A stretch of DNA of 64,000 nucleotides from Paenibacillus tuaregi. GTDB taxonomy: Bacteria > Bacillota > Bacilli > Paenibacillales > Paenibacillaceae. The notes under the pieces were generated by a model that saw only the letters and a list, made by a program, of their open reading frames with translations, searched no databases and was not told where the DNA came from. The translations under genes and the position numbers were made by a program. Below, in pieces: positions 25,437 to 34,884 of the stretch (position 1 is its first letter; each line of letters opens with the position of its first letter). The stretch covers positions 2,391,869 through 2,455,868 of the forward strand of contig NZ_LT575476.1 in the NCBI RefSeq assembly GCF_900086655.1, in the 5' to 3' direction.

Positions 25437-27545
25437 ATGGGACAAATTCAAATTTTGGACGAGCATATTGCGAACCAGATCGCTGCGGGAGAAGTTGTAG
25501 AGAGACCGTCCTCTGTGGTGAAGGAGCTGGTCGAGAATGCGATTGACGCTGGGGCCAAGCGGATAGACGTCACGGTGGAGGAGGGAGGCCTTTCCCTAAT
25601 CCGGATTATAGATAACGGGAGCGGAATCGAGCCGGAGGATTGCGAGACAGCCTTTTACCGGCATGCAACCAGCAAGCTCTCCCTCGGCCGAGATTTGTTC
25701 CAGATTCGCACACTTGGCTTTCGCGGGGAGGCGCTTCCGAGTATTGCCGCTGTCTCCAAGGTGGAGCTGGTATCCTCGACCAGCGAGCTTTCGCTTGGCA
25801 AGCGGATTGTCATTGAAGGCGGATCGCTCAAGATGAATGAAGATACTCCGGCTCCGCAGGGCACGGATATCAGTGTCAGGGAATTATTTTACAATACTCC
25901 GGCAAGGCTGAAATATATGAAGACGATTCAGACCGAGCTGGGGCACATCTCGGACGTGATGTACAGGCAGGCGCTAGCGCACGCGGAGATTGCTTTTACG
26001 CTCAGGCACAACGGGAATGTGCTGCTTCAAAGTCCTGGCAATGGAGACCTGCTCCAGGTGATTGCTTCAATCTACGGGACCCAAGCCGCGAAAGCGATGC
26101 TCCCGATTCAGGCCGAGAACCCGGATTATAAAGTAGAAGGGTTCATTGGGCGTCCGGATTTAACCCGTTCGAACCGGGGTGGAATTTCGACGATGATTAA
26201 TGGAAGATATATCCGCAATCCGGGGCTGCAAGCGGCCATGATGAGAGCGTACCACACGCTTCTTCCGATCAACCGTTACCCGCTTGCTGTCCTCCAGCTG
26301 ACTATGCACCCGTCCCTGGTTGATGTCAATGTGCATCCGTCCAAGCTGGAGGTTCGCTTCAGCAAGGAGCAGGAGCTGTATGTCTTCTTGGAGGAAAGCA
26401 TACGGGCAGTCTTGTCCCAGGAGGTGTTGATTCCTCATGTGGTGAAGACAACGGTAAACCGTGGGGAGACGAAATCGGTCATTCAGGAGCAGTTCAACTT
26501 TCAATCCACGGCTACCCCGGCAGCTGTATCCGATTCCGGCCATGAAGCTGAGAAGCGTCCAGAGCACGCGGGCTACCCGGAAAGACCAGGAGGTTCGCCA
26601 GGTGGTGCTCATGAGGGAGCAGCAAGTCCGCAGAATGACCGGGTGAGAGAAGCAGCTGCAACTCCGTCGTATTCCCTCCCTGAACGAAATGGAGGTTCTG
26701 AAGATGGGCTCCCGGCCGCTGGTCCTAACGGAGACACTTCAACCCAGCAGATTTCATATGCCCAAACGCCAGGGAACACAGATCAGCGAAAAATCGGGGA
26801 TGAAGCAAGACCGGTGGGTAACTCCCCTGCTGGGACCGCTGGAGGAAGCAGCAGCCGATCCTCTGTAGGCAGCAGATACGATTACGAGCGTCCCGCTCCT
26901 CCTGCCGCTTCCGTGTCACCGGACAAGCTGTACGGCGTGCCGGGCAGCAAGCCGGCGATGCCGGCTTTTCCCAAGCTGTCCCTGATCGGTCAGCACCACG
27001 GCACTTACCTGATAGCACAGAATGAGGAGGGCCTGTACCTGATTGATCAGCACGCTGCCCATGAACGAGTGAATTACGAATACTATTATGAGAAGTTTGG
27101 CAATCCCGCTGATGCTTCCCAGGAACTGCTTATCCCTATTACTCTGGAATTTACATCAGCAGATAGCGAGAAGCTTAAAACCCGTTTGCAGTGGTTTGAG
27201 AACGCCGGGGTTATCCTGGAGCACTTTGGGGGCGGGACGTTCAGGGTGATCTCCCATCCGTACTGGTTCCCGCAAGGAGAAGAGGCTTCGATTATTGAAG
27301 AGATGGCAGAGTGGGTGCTAAGCGAGCGGGCGATTGACCTGGCCAAGCTGAGAGAGCGTTCCTCGATTCTCTGCTCGTGCAAGGCCTCTATTAAAGCGAA
27401 CCAGAGACTAACGGATCAGGAGGCAACCACCTTGCTTGACCGTCTGGCTGCCTGCAAGCAGCCCTACACCTGTCCGCACGGACGTCCGATTGTGGTCTCC
27501 TTCTCTACCTATGATTTGGAGAAAATGTTTAAACGTGTAATGTGA
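25437..27545 (+). CDS. mutL: DNA mismatch repair endonuclease MutL
   Basis: The 702-residue protein couples mismatch recognition by MutS to strand nicking. The N-terminal GHKL ATPase has IAAGEVVERPSSVVKELVENAIDAG, DNGSGI, ATSKL and TLGFRGEALPSI. Between about residues 345 and 505 lies a Pro/Gly/Ser-rich linker. The C-terminal endonuclease domain carries DQHAAHERVNYE (metal-binding motif of nicking MutL), CSCKASIKANQRL and TCPHGRPIVV. The presence of these motifs, as in other bacteria without MutH, indicates an active nuclease. GCGGGGGA lies before the ATG. The gene runs directly into the methyltransferase gene. Confidence 0.97.
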   Translation: MGQIQILDEHIANQIAAGEVVERPSSVVKELVENAIDAGAKRIDVTVEEGGLSLIRIIDNGSGIEPEDCETAFYRHATSKLSLGRDLFQIRTLGFRGEALPSIAAVSKVELVSSTSELSLGKRIVIEGGSLKMNEDTPAPQGTDISVRELFYNTPARLKYMKTIQTELGHISDVMYRQALAHAEIAFTLRHNGNVLLQSPGNGDLLQVIASIYGTQAAKAMLPIQAENPDYKVEGFIGRPDLTRSNRGGISTMINGRYIRNPGLQAAMMRAYHTLLPINRYPLAVLQLTMHPSLVDVNVHPSKLEVRFSKEQELYVFLEESIRAVLSQEVLIPHVVKTTVNRGETKSVIQEQFNFQSTATPAAVSDSGHEAEKRPEHAGYPERPGGSPGGAHEGAASPQNDRVREAAATPSYSLPERNGGSEDGLPAAGPNGDTSTQQISYAQTPGNTDQRKIGDEARPVGNSPAGTAGGSSSRSSVGSRYDYERPAPPAASVSPDKLYGVPGSKPAMPAFPKLSLIGQHHGTYLIAQNEEGLYLIDQHAAHERVNYEYYYEKFGNPADASQELLIPITLEFTSADSEKLKTRLQWFENAGVILEHFGGGTFRVISHPYWFPQGEEASIIEEMAEWVLSERAIDLAKLRERSSILCSCKASIKANQRLTDQEATTLLDRLAACKQPYTCPHGRPIVVSFSTYDLEKMFKRVM

Positions 27546-27559
27546 ACGGAGGAAGCGGA

Positions 27560-28342
27560 TTGATTATTACTACGGGGGATAACGAAGCTCCGGATTCAGT
27601 TAGCCGGGCACTTGCGCTGGCATCTGAGCTAGGTGTGCCTTATGTGCGGCGCAGCCGTACCTCGTTAAACAAGCTGTTATCCCGTCATCAGACGGATAAG
27701 GTGCTTGTTATTTTGGAGAGTGGAATCCGGATTGCGGGTACTTATGGCGAGCCAATGGAATTTCACCCCAGTATGTCATTTGTTAGGGCCAAGAGGCTGC
27801 TCAAAGGAGAGCAGGATTATATGCTGGAGATTTCCGGAATTCAGCCGGGTGATCAGATCCTGGACTGCACCGCCGGGTTAGGCTCGGATTCGATCATTTT
27901 CTCCTTGGCCGCAGGGAAGGAAGGAAAAGTGACGGCGCTTGAAAGCTCTCTTCCATTGTATGGATTGCTGAAGGAAGGTTTAACTACCTACCAATCAGGG
28001 TTAAAAGAGTTTGACGAAGCACTTCGCCGTATTGAAGTCAGACACGCTGATCACCTGGATGCGTTAAAAGGCATGCCGGACAACTGCATGGATGTGGTCT
28101 ATTTTGACCCCATGTTCCGGGAGCCGGTTATGGAATCCTCGTCGCTTTCTCCGCTTCGGACATTAGCCAACGGAATGCCGCTGGAAGAGGCCGCTATTCA
28201 GGAAGCCTGCCGGGTGGCCCGGAGAGCTGTCGTCATGAAGGAGAAGAGAGACAGCGGAGAGTTCAGCAGGCTCGGATTCACGGTTCGCGAACGAGCCCAT
28301 ACCAAAATTGCATACGGAGTGATCGCGCTTGACAACAGCTAA
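27560..28342 (+). CDS. Class I SAM-dependent methyltransferase, RsmJ-like
   Basis: The roughly 260-residue protein has the SAM motif ILDCTAGLGSDSIIFSLAAG, an acidic second motif VTALESS, and VVYFDPMF before the catalytic strand. These resemble RsmJ (PF04445), which methylates guanosine 1516 of E. coli 16S rRNA; whether this Firmicutes branch has the same target is not known. The TTG at 27560 is preferred, as GGAGGA (27548-27553) is 6 bp upstream; a GTG overlapping the mutL stop is an alternative. Its 3' end overlaps miaA by 14 bp, so it is part of a mutS-mutL-miaA-hfq transcript. Confidence 0.8.
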   Translation: MIITTGDNEAPDSVSRALALASELGVPYVRRSRTSLNKLLSRHQTDKVLVILESGIRIAGTYGEPMEFHPSMSFVRAKRLLKGEQDYMLEISGIQPGDQILDCTAGLGSDSIIFSLAAGKEGKVTALESSLPLYGLLKEGLTTYQSGLKEFDEALRRIEVRHADHLDALKGMPDNCMDVVYFDPMFREPVMESSSLSPLRTLANGMPLEEAAIQEACRVARRAVVMKEKRDSGEFSRLGFTVRERAHTKIAYGVIALDNS

Positions 28343-29303
28343 GAAACCGAAACTGCTGGTTCTGGTTGGCCCCACCGCGGTCGGAAAGACCAGAATGAGT
28401 ATTGAGCTTGCACACCTGTTTAACTGTGAAATTATCTCAGGTGATTCGATGCAGGTATACCGGGGCATGGATATTGGCACAGCTAAAATCACGGAAGCAG
28501 AGATGGACGGAGTCCCGCATCATTTAATCGATGTTTTAGACCCGCATGAACCGTTCTCCGTGGCTCTGTTTCAGGACTACTGCAGCCAGCTGATCCCGGA
28601 GATCACCTCCAGAGGGCATCTGCCTTTTATCGTAGGAGGTACGGGGCTGTATGTGGAGTCGGTCTGTTATGAGTTTAAATTCACCGATGCGCCTGCGGAC
28701 GAAGACTTCCGGAATGAACAATTTAAGTTCGCGGAGGTGCATGGTGCTGAGGCTCTTCATGACAGGCTGAAGGCTGTCGATCCCGAATCGGCGGCGAGAC
28801 TGCATCCCAATGATCAGCGGCGGATCGTGCGGGCGCTGGAGATTTTTCATCTGACGGGCCAGACCTTATCTTCCCAGCTCGCCTCCCAGAAGAAGCAGTC
28901 TCCTTATGATTTATGCATCATCGGTTTGACAATGGACCGTCAGTTGCTATATAACCGAATAGAAGCACGAATTGATGAGATGATGAATCAGGGGCTGCTT
29001 GCGGAAGTGGAATCACTGCTGAAGAAGGGATATTCCCGTGGACTTGTGGCCATGCAGGGGCTTGGTTATAAAGAAATGATGGAGCATCTGGAAGATGGCG
29101 TTCCGCTTGAAGAGGCGGTAATCAAGCTGAAGAGGGATACGCGCAGATATGCCAAGAGGCAGCTGAGCTGGTTCCGCCATATGCGCGACATTCATTGGGT
29201 GGATATGACCCATCCGGAAAATTACCCGGAGAATTTGGCAAAGGTACGTGCTATAATAGCAGGAAAGTTCCTTACCGATCTCGAATATACTTCAGAACAC
29301 TAA
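28329..29303 (+). CDS. miaA: tRNA dimethylallyltransferase MiaA
   Basis: MiaA adds a dimethylallyl group to N6 of A37 in tRNAs reading UNN codons. The 324-residue protein has the P-loop VGPTAVGKT, the SGDSMQVYRGMDIGTAKI tRNA/Asp block, PHHLIDVLDP, and FIVGGTGLYVESV, then RRIVRALEIFHLTG and GLVAMQGLGYKEM in the second half. The TTG start at 28329 overlaps the upstream gene. It lies before hfq as in many bacteria. Confidence 0.96.
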   Translation: MTTAKKPKLLVLVGPTAVGKTRMSIELAHLFNCEIISGDSMQVYRGMDIGTAKITEAEMDGVPHHLIDVLDPHEPFSVALFQDYCSQLIPEITSRGHLPFIVGGTGLYVESVCYEFKFTDAPADEDFRNEQFKFAEVHGAEALHDRLKAVDPESAARLHPNDQRRIVRALEIFHLTGQTLSSQLASQKKQSPYDLCIIGLTMDRQLLYNRIEARIDEMMNQGLLAEVESLLKKGYSRGLVAMQGLGYKEMMEHLEDGVPLEEAVIKLKRDTRRYAKRQLSWFRHMRDIHWVDMTHPENYPENLAKVRAIIAGKFLTDLEYTSEH

Positions 29304-29327
29304 TCGAAACTCATTGGGGGTACCGAT

Positions 29328-29567
29328 ATGAACAAGTCCATTAACATCCAAGATACGTTCTTAAACCAATTACGTAAAGAGAACATCCCTGTCACTGTAT
29401 TTTTGACAAATGGGTTCCAAATTAGGGGAACGATTAAAGCATTTGACAATTTTACGATTGTGATTGACAGCGATGGACGCCAGCAAATGGTGTACAAGCA
29501 TGCTATTTCGACCTTCCAGCCGCAGCGCAATGTATCTTTGATGCAGGAGACCTCGTCTGAAGGGTAA
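29328..29567 (+). CDS. hfq: RNA chaperone Hfq
   Basis: The 79-residue Sm-fold protein forms a hexameric ring that binds small RNAs and U-rich tails. It has the Sm1 stretch [36 protein letters not shown], and the Sm2 motif [13 protein letters not shown] (YKHA is the usual Gram-positive form). It sits 24 bp after miaA, with GGGGGT before the ATG. Confidence 0.96.
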   Translation: MNKSINIQDTFLNQLRKENIPVTVFLTNGFQIRGTIKAFDNFTIVIDSDGRQQMVYKHAISTFQPQRNVSLMQETSSEG

Positions 29568-29585
29568 GATTGGAATGAAACTTTT

Positions 29586-29615
29586 TTGAACACGTTACGT
29601 TAAATGGTATATGAT
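29586..29615 (+). promoter_or_regulatory. Probable sigma-A promoter of pbp1A
   Basis: TTGAAC at 29586-29591 and TATGAT at 29610-29615, spacer 18 bp (or TATATG at 29608, spacer 16). Confidence 0.5.
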
Positions 29616-29625
29616 GTTGAGATAG

Positions 29626-29655
29626 AGCAACCTGAGCAAGGTTGTTCTTTTCTTT
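29626..29655 (+). terminator. Hairpin with T-tract after hfq
   Basis: AGCAACCT pairs with AGGTTGTT around GAGCA and a T-rich stretch follows. It ends the hfq transcript, but it lies just after the predicted pbp1A promoter, so it could also attenuate pbp1A. Confidence 0.65.
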
Positions 29656-29707
29656 CCGTCCACTATAGAGAGAAAGAGAATGTCATGAAGGGAGTCTAGA
29701 TAGAACC

Positions 29708-32401
29708 ATGTCTACGAATGACAACAAACCCCAAAGGCTGTCCCGGACGAACACTCCTGATAAGACGGAGAAGACAGGCAAGGGAAATAAACCTAAGGGG
29801 AAAGGCAAGAAAAAGGTAACAACGAAGCGTGTGCTTTGGACCATGTTTTTTACGATGGCTTTTGCAATTATATGTGCTGTTGGAGGTTATATCTTCTTGT
29901 CTCTGAACGGTGAAAAGATACTTAAAGAGAATGAAGATAAGCTTACCATTTACGAAACATCCAAGGTGTATGACCGCTCCGGTAACCTGATGGGTGAATT
30001 GTCCATCAATAAGAGTGAGCCGGTGAAGATTGATCAAATTCCGAAGCTGCTTAGGAATGCATTTGTGGCAACGGAGGATAAAAGATTCTATGAGCACTCC
30101 GGCGTGGATCTCTGGTCAATTGGCCGCGCAGCAGTGAAGGATATTATCGCCCGTTCCAAGGTGGAGGGCGGTAGTACGATTACCCAGCAGCTGGCAAAGA
30201 ATATGTTTTTGTCCAGAGACAAGACCTTCTTCCGAAAGGCCACGGAAGTCTCGATTGCTATGGCGCTAGAACGAAATCTGACAAAAGATGAAATTCTTGA
30301 GAAGTACCTTAACCGGATTTACTTCGGCCAAGGCTCTTATGGAATTAAAGCGGCATCCCAGCGATATTTCGGGAAGAGTGATCTAAAAACGCTGGATCTG
30401 TGGGAAATTGCCACACTGGCGGCTTTGCCTAAAGGACCTTCGGCCTACAACCCGATATCCAATCCGGAGCTGTCGAAGACCCGCAGAGGCGTTGTATTGG
30501 ATCTCATGTTTGAGCAGGGATACATTTCTGCGGCAGACCGTGACAAGGCCAAGGCAGTTGATTATGACTATACGCCGCCGAAGAAGAGTCAGAACTACCT
30601 GGCCTTTAAAGATTTTGTGATGAAGGAAGCCGAGGCGAAGACCGGTCTGACCGAGGACCAGCTTAACCGTGGCGGTTACAAGATCTATACGACAATGGAT
30701 AAACAGGCGCAGCTGGCCGTTGAGAAGGCCTTTGCTGATGATGATAATTTTGAGAAAAGCAAGGACGACAAGCAGGTGCAGGCTGCGGCGGTTATTATGA
30801 ACCATCAGAACGGAAGTCTGATTGCCCTGCTGGGCGGGCGTGATTACCAGCGCAAAGGCTTCAGCCGCGTGGAAGCCCGCAGACAGCCGGGTTCAGCCTT
30901 CAAGCCGATCGTAAGCTTCGCGCCTGCGCTGGATACCAAGAAATTCACACCGGATTCGTATCTTAGCAATGAGAAGCAGTGCTTTGGCAACTATTGCCCT
31001 AGCAACCTGCACGGATATTCCAAGACGATTGGCATGCGGCAGGCGCTTGAAGAATCAGCCAATATTCCGGCTGTGTGGCTGCTGAATCAAGTGGGGGTCA
31101 AGACAGGTGTGGAATATGCGAAGAAGATGGGCATTACGATGGACGACAGAGATACGAACCTTGCTGTAGCCCTTGGAGGTCTCACGAAGGGCACGAATAC
31201 GCTAGAAATGGCCGAAGCCTTCAGTGTATTCGCGAATGGCGGCTATCACTACCCGGCTTATTCCATCAAGAGTATTCAAGGTCCGGACGGTAAGGACGTC
31301 TACACGTATAATGCGCCGAAGGGTGAAGAAGTCATCAGCCCGGACACCGCTTATTACATGACAGATATGCTTGAACAGGTTGTAACCAGCGGTACAGGGA
31401 AACGGGCCAGCCTTGGTGCGCGTCCTGTAGCGGGTAAGACAGGAACTACCCAACACGGGATTAAAGGCCTGAAGAGCAGCCGCAACCGGGACGCCTGGTT
31501 CGTGGGGTACACCGCAGAATGGACCGCATCCATTTGGATGGGCTATGATAATCCGGACAAAGATCATCTGCTCAAAGGCAGCAGTGGTCAGTCTGCCGCC
31601 TTGTTCGCGGCAATTATGAAGGATGCGCTTAAGGACGTACCTATCAAGGACTTCCCTGTACCTAAAGATTTACAGGAGAAGAAGAAGGAAGAGGTTAAGA
31701 AGCCTACCACCGTCAGTGGGGTTGCTGGGGCTTATAATCAGGACACTGGTACCGTACTGCTCAGCTGGAAGGGTGTCGACATTCCAAATGTGAAATACCG
31801 TGTGTACCGTAAAGAAGCTTCCGAAGCGGACTTCACTCAGCTTCTTGAGACTAATTCGGCATCTGCCGAGGATGTTACGGTAATTCCAAATACCAGCTAT
31901 GAGTATTATGTTACCTTTGTTGATCCGGCTACGGGGCTTGAAAGCGAGAGATCAGGTTCGGCTACAGTCTCGACGCAGCAAGCAGAGCCTCCAGTTACAA
32001 CAGATCCTGGCCAAAATAATAACGGCAATACGGATGGAACTGGAAATGGTCAGGATAATAACCAAGGCAACAACGGCGAGAACAATGGTAACGGACATGG
32101 GAACGGTAATGGGAACAATGGAAATAACAATGGTAATGGCAACAACGGGAATGGAAACGGAAATGGTTCGGGTGGAGGTACAGAAACCGACAATGGCGGG
32201 TCAGGAGACGGCACGGACCAAGGAACTAATAATGGTACAGGCGGCGGCAGCGGCTCCGGTGTTACTGATCCGGGAACAGGAATTACGGTTCCCGGGTCAA
32301 CACAGGGTAACGGTACCGGCGGTACAAAGGATACGCAAGGCACCAATAGCGGAACCGGGAATACAGGAGGGGGAACCACAGGCTCCAACTCCGGAGGGTA
32401 A
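29708..32401 (+). CDS. Class A penicillin-binding protein 1A
   Basis: This 897-residue bifunctional enzyme polymerises and cross-links peptidoglycan at the membrane surface. It has a Lys-rich cytosolic tail, one membrane helix (about residues 44-70), and the GT51 glycosyltransferase (ATEDKRFYEHSGVD, GGSTITQQLAKN, RIYFGQGSYGI). The transpeptidase follows with S-x-x-K in PGSAFKP, SAN in EESANIPAV and AGKTGTTQ. Residues about 665-755 form a fibronectin type III domain. The last 140 residues are an Asn/Gly/Thr/Ser-rich disordered tail. A terminator follows at 32424-32456. Confidence 0.95.
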   Translation: MSTNDNKPQRLSRTNTPDKTEKTGKGNKPKGKGKKKVTTKRVLWTMFFTMAFAIICAVGGYIFLSLNGEKILKENEDKLTIYETSKVYDRSGNLMGELSINKSEPVKIDQIPKLLRNAFVATEDKRFYEHSGVDLWSIGRAAVKDIIARSKVEGGSTITQQLAKNMFLSRDKTFFRKATEVSIAMALERNLTKDEILEKYLNRIYFGQGSYGIKAASQRYFGKSDLKTLDLWEIATLAALPKGPSAYNPISNPELSKTRRGVVLDLMFEQGYISAADRDKAKAVDYDYTPPKKSQNYLAFKDFVMKEAEAKTGLTEDQLNRGGYKIYTTMDKQAQLAVEKAFADDDNFEKSKDDKQVQAAAVIMNHQNGSLIALLGGRDYQRKGFSRVEARRQPGSAFKPIVSFAPALDTKKFTPDSYLSNEKQCFGNYCPSNLHGYSKTIGMRQALEESANIPAVWLLNQVGVKTGVEYAKKMGITMDDRDTNLAVALGGLTKGTNTLEMAEAFSVFANGGYHYPAYSIKSIQGPDGKDVYTYNAPKGEEVISPDTAYYMTDMLEQVVTSGTGKRASLGARPVAGKTGTTQHGIKGLKSSRNRDAWFVGYTAEWTASIWMGYDNPDKDHLLKGSSGQSAALFAAIMKDALKDVPIKDFPVPKDLQEKKKEEVKKPTTVSGVAGAYNQDTGTVLLSWKGVDIPNVKYRVYRKEASEADFTQLLETNSASAEDVTVIPNTSYEYYVTFVDPATGLESERSGSATVSTQQAEPPVTTDPGQNNNGNTDGTGNGQDNNQGNNGENNGNGHGNGNGNNGNNNGNGNNGNGNGNGSGGGTETDNGGSGDGTDQGTNNGTGGGSGSGVTDPGTGITVPGSTQGNGTGGTKDTQGTNSGTGNTGGGTTGSNSGG

Positions 32402-32423
32402 TTCGCTTAGGTTTGCGGCAAGG

Positions 32424-32456
32424 ACCCGATCTTCTATAGAAGATCGGGTTTTTTGT
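32424..32456 (+). terminator. Terminator after pbp1A
   Basis: ACCCGATCTTCTA pairs with TAGAAGATCGGGT and is followed by T6. Confidence 0.92.
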
Positions 32457-32562
32457 GCTGTAATGAAGATGAGATCGGCAACTTTAACGGTGCATATATT
32501 TGGTGCGGTAAAGAGAAATATGGTAAGCTTGAGTGTAAGATAAGAGTGAAAGGGTAATATTC

Positions 32563-33114
32563 ATGAAGCGAAAATTTGGAGACCGGGCGAATTGGCGCCG
32601 GGTGACCCGGCGCCAGTTCACATCACGATATATAGAGAGCGAAGATTTCACTGGATATATTACTCTGTACAGCATACAAGCGCTTAAAGAGCCGCTGTGG
32701 AAATCCTATGGCAATCATACGTTCCGGATTGCGGATAAGGGGTATTCATGGCTGCAGTATTATCCTAAAGACTCTAATTATATCGTTACAGCCATGTTTG
32801 ATGACAAACAGCAAATTATTGAATGGTACATAGATATTTGCAAGAGCCAAGGAATTACGGATCAGGGGGTGCCTTGGTTTGATGATTTATACCTGGATAT
32901 TGTGGTACTGAAGAACGGAGAGGTATTTTTACTGGATCAGGATGAGCTTGACGAGGCATTAACACAAAGACAGATCTCGCCGAAGGACTATGAGCTCGCT
33001 TCCCAGACTACCCGTGAGCTGCTTCATGCCATTGATGCCCACACCTTTCCTTATTTCCTGATGTCTCTTGAGCATCGGCGCACCGGATTTCTGGAGGACC
33101 CTTCCCATGGCTAG
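32563..33114 (+). CDS. DUF402 family protein
   Basis: The 183-residue protein belongs to DUF402, a small beta-barrel fold related to bacterial FAU-1/nucleoside phosphatase domains. Family-typical segments are KGYSWLQYYPKDSNYIVTAMFD, IIEWYIDICKSQGITDQGVPWFDDLYLDIV (Asp-rich metal-binding face), and KNGEVFLLDQDELDEAL. Some relatives hydrolyse nucleoside di- or triphosphates, so that is a reasonable guess. An AAAGGGT precedes the ATG. It overlaps the YdcF-like gene by 8 bp. Confidence 0.85.
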   Translation: MKRKFGDRANWRRVTRRQFTSRYIESEDFTGYITLYSIQALKEPLWKSYGNHTFRIADKGYSWLQYYPKDSNYIVTAMFDDKQQIIEWYIDICKSQGITDQGVPWFDDLYLDIVVLKNGEVFLLDQDELDEALTQRQISPKDYELASQTTRELLHAIDAHTFPYFLMSLEHRRTGFLEDPSHG

Positions 33115-33730
33115 GCCGAAGAAGCATCCGCTGGTATTAAGAATAGCGCAGACCGTTATTGTATTAACTGTTATGTTTGTGTTATGGCTTGGTTACGCTT
33201 GGTATCAGGTTTCCAATACACCAGTTACTCAAGCGGTGAAAAAGGCAGATGTAGGTATTATTCTTGGAGCTGCCCTTTGGGGCGACGAGCCGAGTCCAGG
33301 GCTGAAGGAACGTCTGGAGCAGGGCTTGAAGGAATACCGGGCCGGCATGTTCCAGTATTTTATCGTATCAGGCGGACGGGATACAGTACGGTCCAGATTG
33401 ACGGAAGCCGAAGGTATGGCTAGTTATCTGCAGAGGCAGGGAGTGCCCAAGGAGGCCATCATCTTGGAGAACCAGGCGACCAATACATATGAGAATTTGG
33501 AGTACAGCAGCAGGCTTATGCAGGAGCGGAAGCTTAGTAACGCTGTTATTGTCACACATACCTTTCATGCGGCGAGAGCACTTGAAATGGCTCATTTCCT
33601 CAATTATATGGATCCCCAGCTATCCGTGGTAGAATCCAAGGTAATGCCCAAGGCCCCGAATACAATTAGAGAGATTCTTGCCTATACCAAATGGCAGCTT
33701 AACCGGTTCGGTATCCCTATCCACACCTGA
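33107..33730 (+). CDS. YdcF/SanA family (DUF218) membrane-anchored protein
   Basis: The 207-residue protein has one N-terminal membrane helix (VLRIAQTVIVLTVMFVLWLGYAW) and a DUF218 domain outside: VGIILGAALWGDEPSPGLKERLEQG, FIVSGGRDT, ILENQATNTYENL, VTHTFHAARA. DUF218 proteins such as SanA and ElyC affect envelope integrity and peptidoglycan or lipid carrier metabolism in Gram-negatives; the reaction is unknown. GGAGG at 33093-33097 fixes the ATG at 33107. It is coupled to the DUF402 gene. Confidence 0.88.
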   Translation: MARPKKHPLVLRIAQTVIVLTVMFVLWLGYAWYQVSNTPVTQAVKKADVGIILGAALWGDEPSPGLKERLEQGLKEYRAGMFQYFIVSGGRDTVRSRLTEAEGMASYLQRQGVPKEAIILENQATNTYENLEYSSRLMQERKLSNAVIVTHTFHAARALEMAHFLNYMDPQLSVVESKVMPKAPNTIREILAYTKWQLNRFGIPIHT

Positions 33731-33852
33731 TTTTATTAGCGGAATTATAAACTCTGTCCTATAGTTAACAAACTTCTAATAAGTGACGAACCACAGGAAT
33801 ACACATTTATAGTAGTTTGCTGCCCCTTTATTTTAGGAAGAGGTGATACCGC

Positions 33853-34836
33853 ATGCAAGGGCGTGTTGTGGCCGCTGGCGGACGTTCAGAAGATAGGCCC
33901 TCCCGGCAAATCAATGTAATTCTGCGGAACACTGAACCGCCGGTTATCTCTCAGTTGGCTGCCGAGCCGGAATCGACTGTGGCGAACAAGAGTGCTATGC
34001 ACCATCAAGGCGTGTTTGCGGAGATCCAGAAGGAACTGGATCAATTGATCGGGCTTGAGAATATTAAAGAGCTGGTTTTTGAGATTTTTGCACTGCTTCA
34101 AGTTACACAAATGCGTGCTGAGGCCGGCCTGGTGGCGGGTTCACAGGTGTATCACATGATTTACAAAGGCAACCCCGGCACAGGTAAAACAACGGTAGCC
34201 CGGATCGTGGCCAAAATGTTTCAGAAAATGGGGGTGCTTACCAAAGGCCATTTTATAGAAGCGGAACGAGCCGATTTGGTAGGAGAATATATTGGACACA
34301 CAGCACAAAAGACCCGCGATTTGGTTAAAAAAGCATTAGGGGGCATTCTGTTTATTGATGAGGCCTACAGCCTGGCACGGGGCGGGGAGAAGGATTTCGG
34401 CAAGGAGGCTATTGATACGCTAGTTAAGGCCATGGAGGATTATAAGAATCAATTTGTGCTTATTCTGGCAGGTTACTCTGATGAAATGGACTTCTTCCTT
34501 CACACGAATCCAGGTCTTCCGTCGCGGTTCCCTATCCAGATTGATTTTCCCGATTATACGATTGATCAATTAATTCAAATTTCGGAGAGTATGGTCAAGG
34601 AGCGTGACTATATCTTAATGCCTCAGGCGATACTCAAACTGAAGCAGCATCTGATGGCAGAGAAGAATGAGAGCCCGCTTGCATTTAGCAATGCCAGATA
34701 TGTAAGGAATGTGATCGAACGCTCAATCCGTCACCAGGCCGTCCGGCTGCTGCATCAATATTCATCAGGCTCTCCGGGCAAGCTTGAATTAATGACCATT
34801 CGAACAGAAGACTTCAAATTTGAAAAAGGCAGATGA
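33853..34836 (+). CDS. spoVK: Stage V sporulation protein K (AAA ATPase)
   Basis: This 327-residue CbbX-like AAA+ protein has Walker A GNPGTGKTT (about residues 105-113), pore-side GEYIGHTAQKTRDLV, Walker B GGILFIDEAYSLARGG, sensor VLILAGYSDEM, and the LPSRFPIQIDFPDY arginine-finger segment. SpoVK acts late in spore maturation in the mother cell in B. subtilis; the substrate is unknown. GGAAGAGGTGA precedes the ATG. A weak mother-cell -10-like AATACACA lies near 33798. It is followed by hflX, as in B. subtilis. Confidence 0.93.
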   Translation: MQGRVVAAGGRSEDRPSRQINVILRNTEPPVISQLAAEPESTVANKSAMHHQGVFAEIQKELDQLIGLENIKELVFEIFALLQVTQMRAEAGLVAGSQVYHMIYKGNPGTGKTTVARIVAKMFQKMGVLTKGHFIEAERADLVGEYIGHTAQKTRDLVKKALGGILFIDEAYSLARGGEKDFGKEAIDTLVKAMEDYKNQFVLILAGYSDEMDFFLHTNPGLPSRFPIQIDFPDYTIDQLIQISESMVKERDYILMPQAILKLKQHLMAEKNESPLAFSNARYVRNVIERSIRHQAVRLLHQYSSGSPGKLELMTIRTEDFKFEKGR

Positions 34837-34884
34837 CAGGTGAGGAATACGCTAAGGTTGTCGCTTTGAAGGAGCAATGAATCT

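Noticed and set aside
31899..32543. 214-codon frame overlapping the pbp1A tail and terminator
   Set aside because: It arises from the repetitive Asn/Gly codons read in another frame and runs through the terminator.
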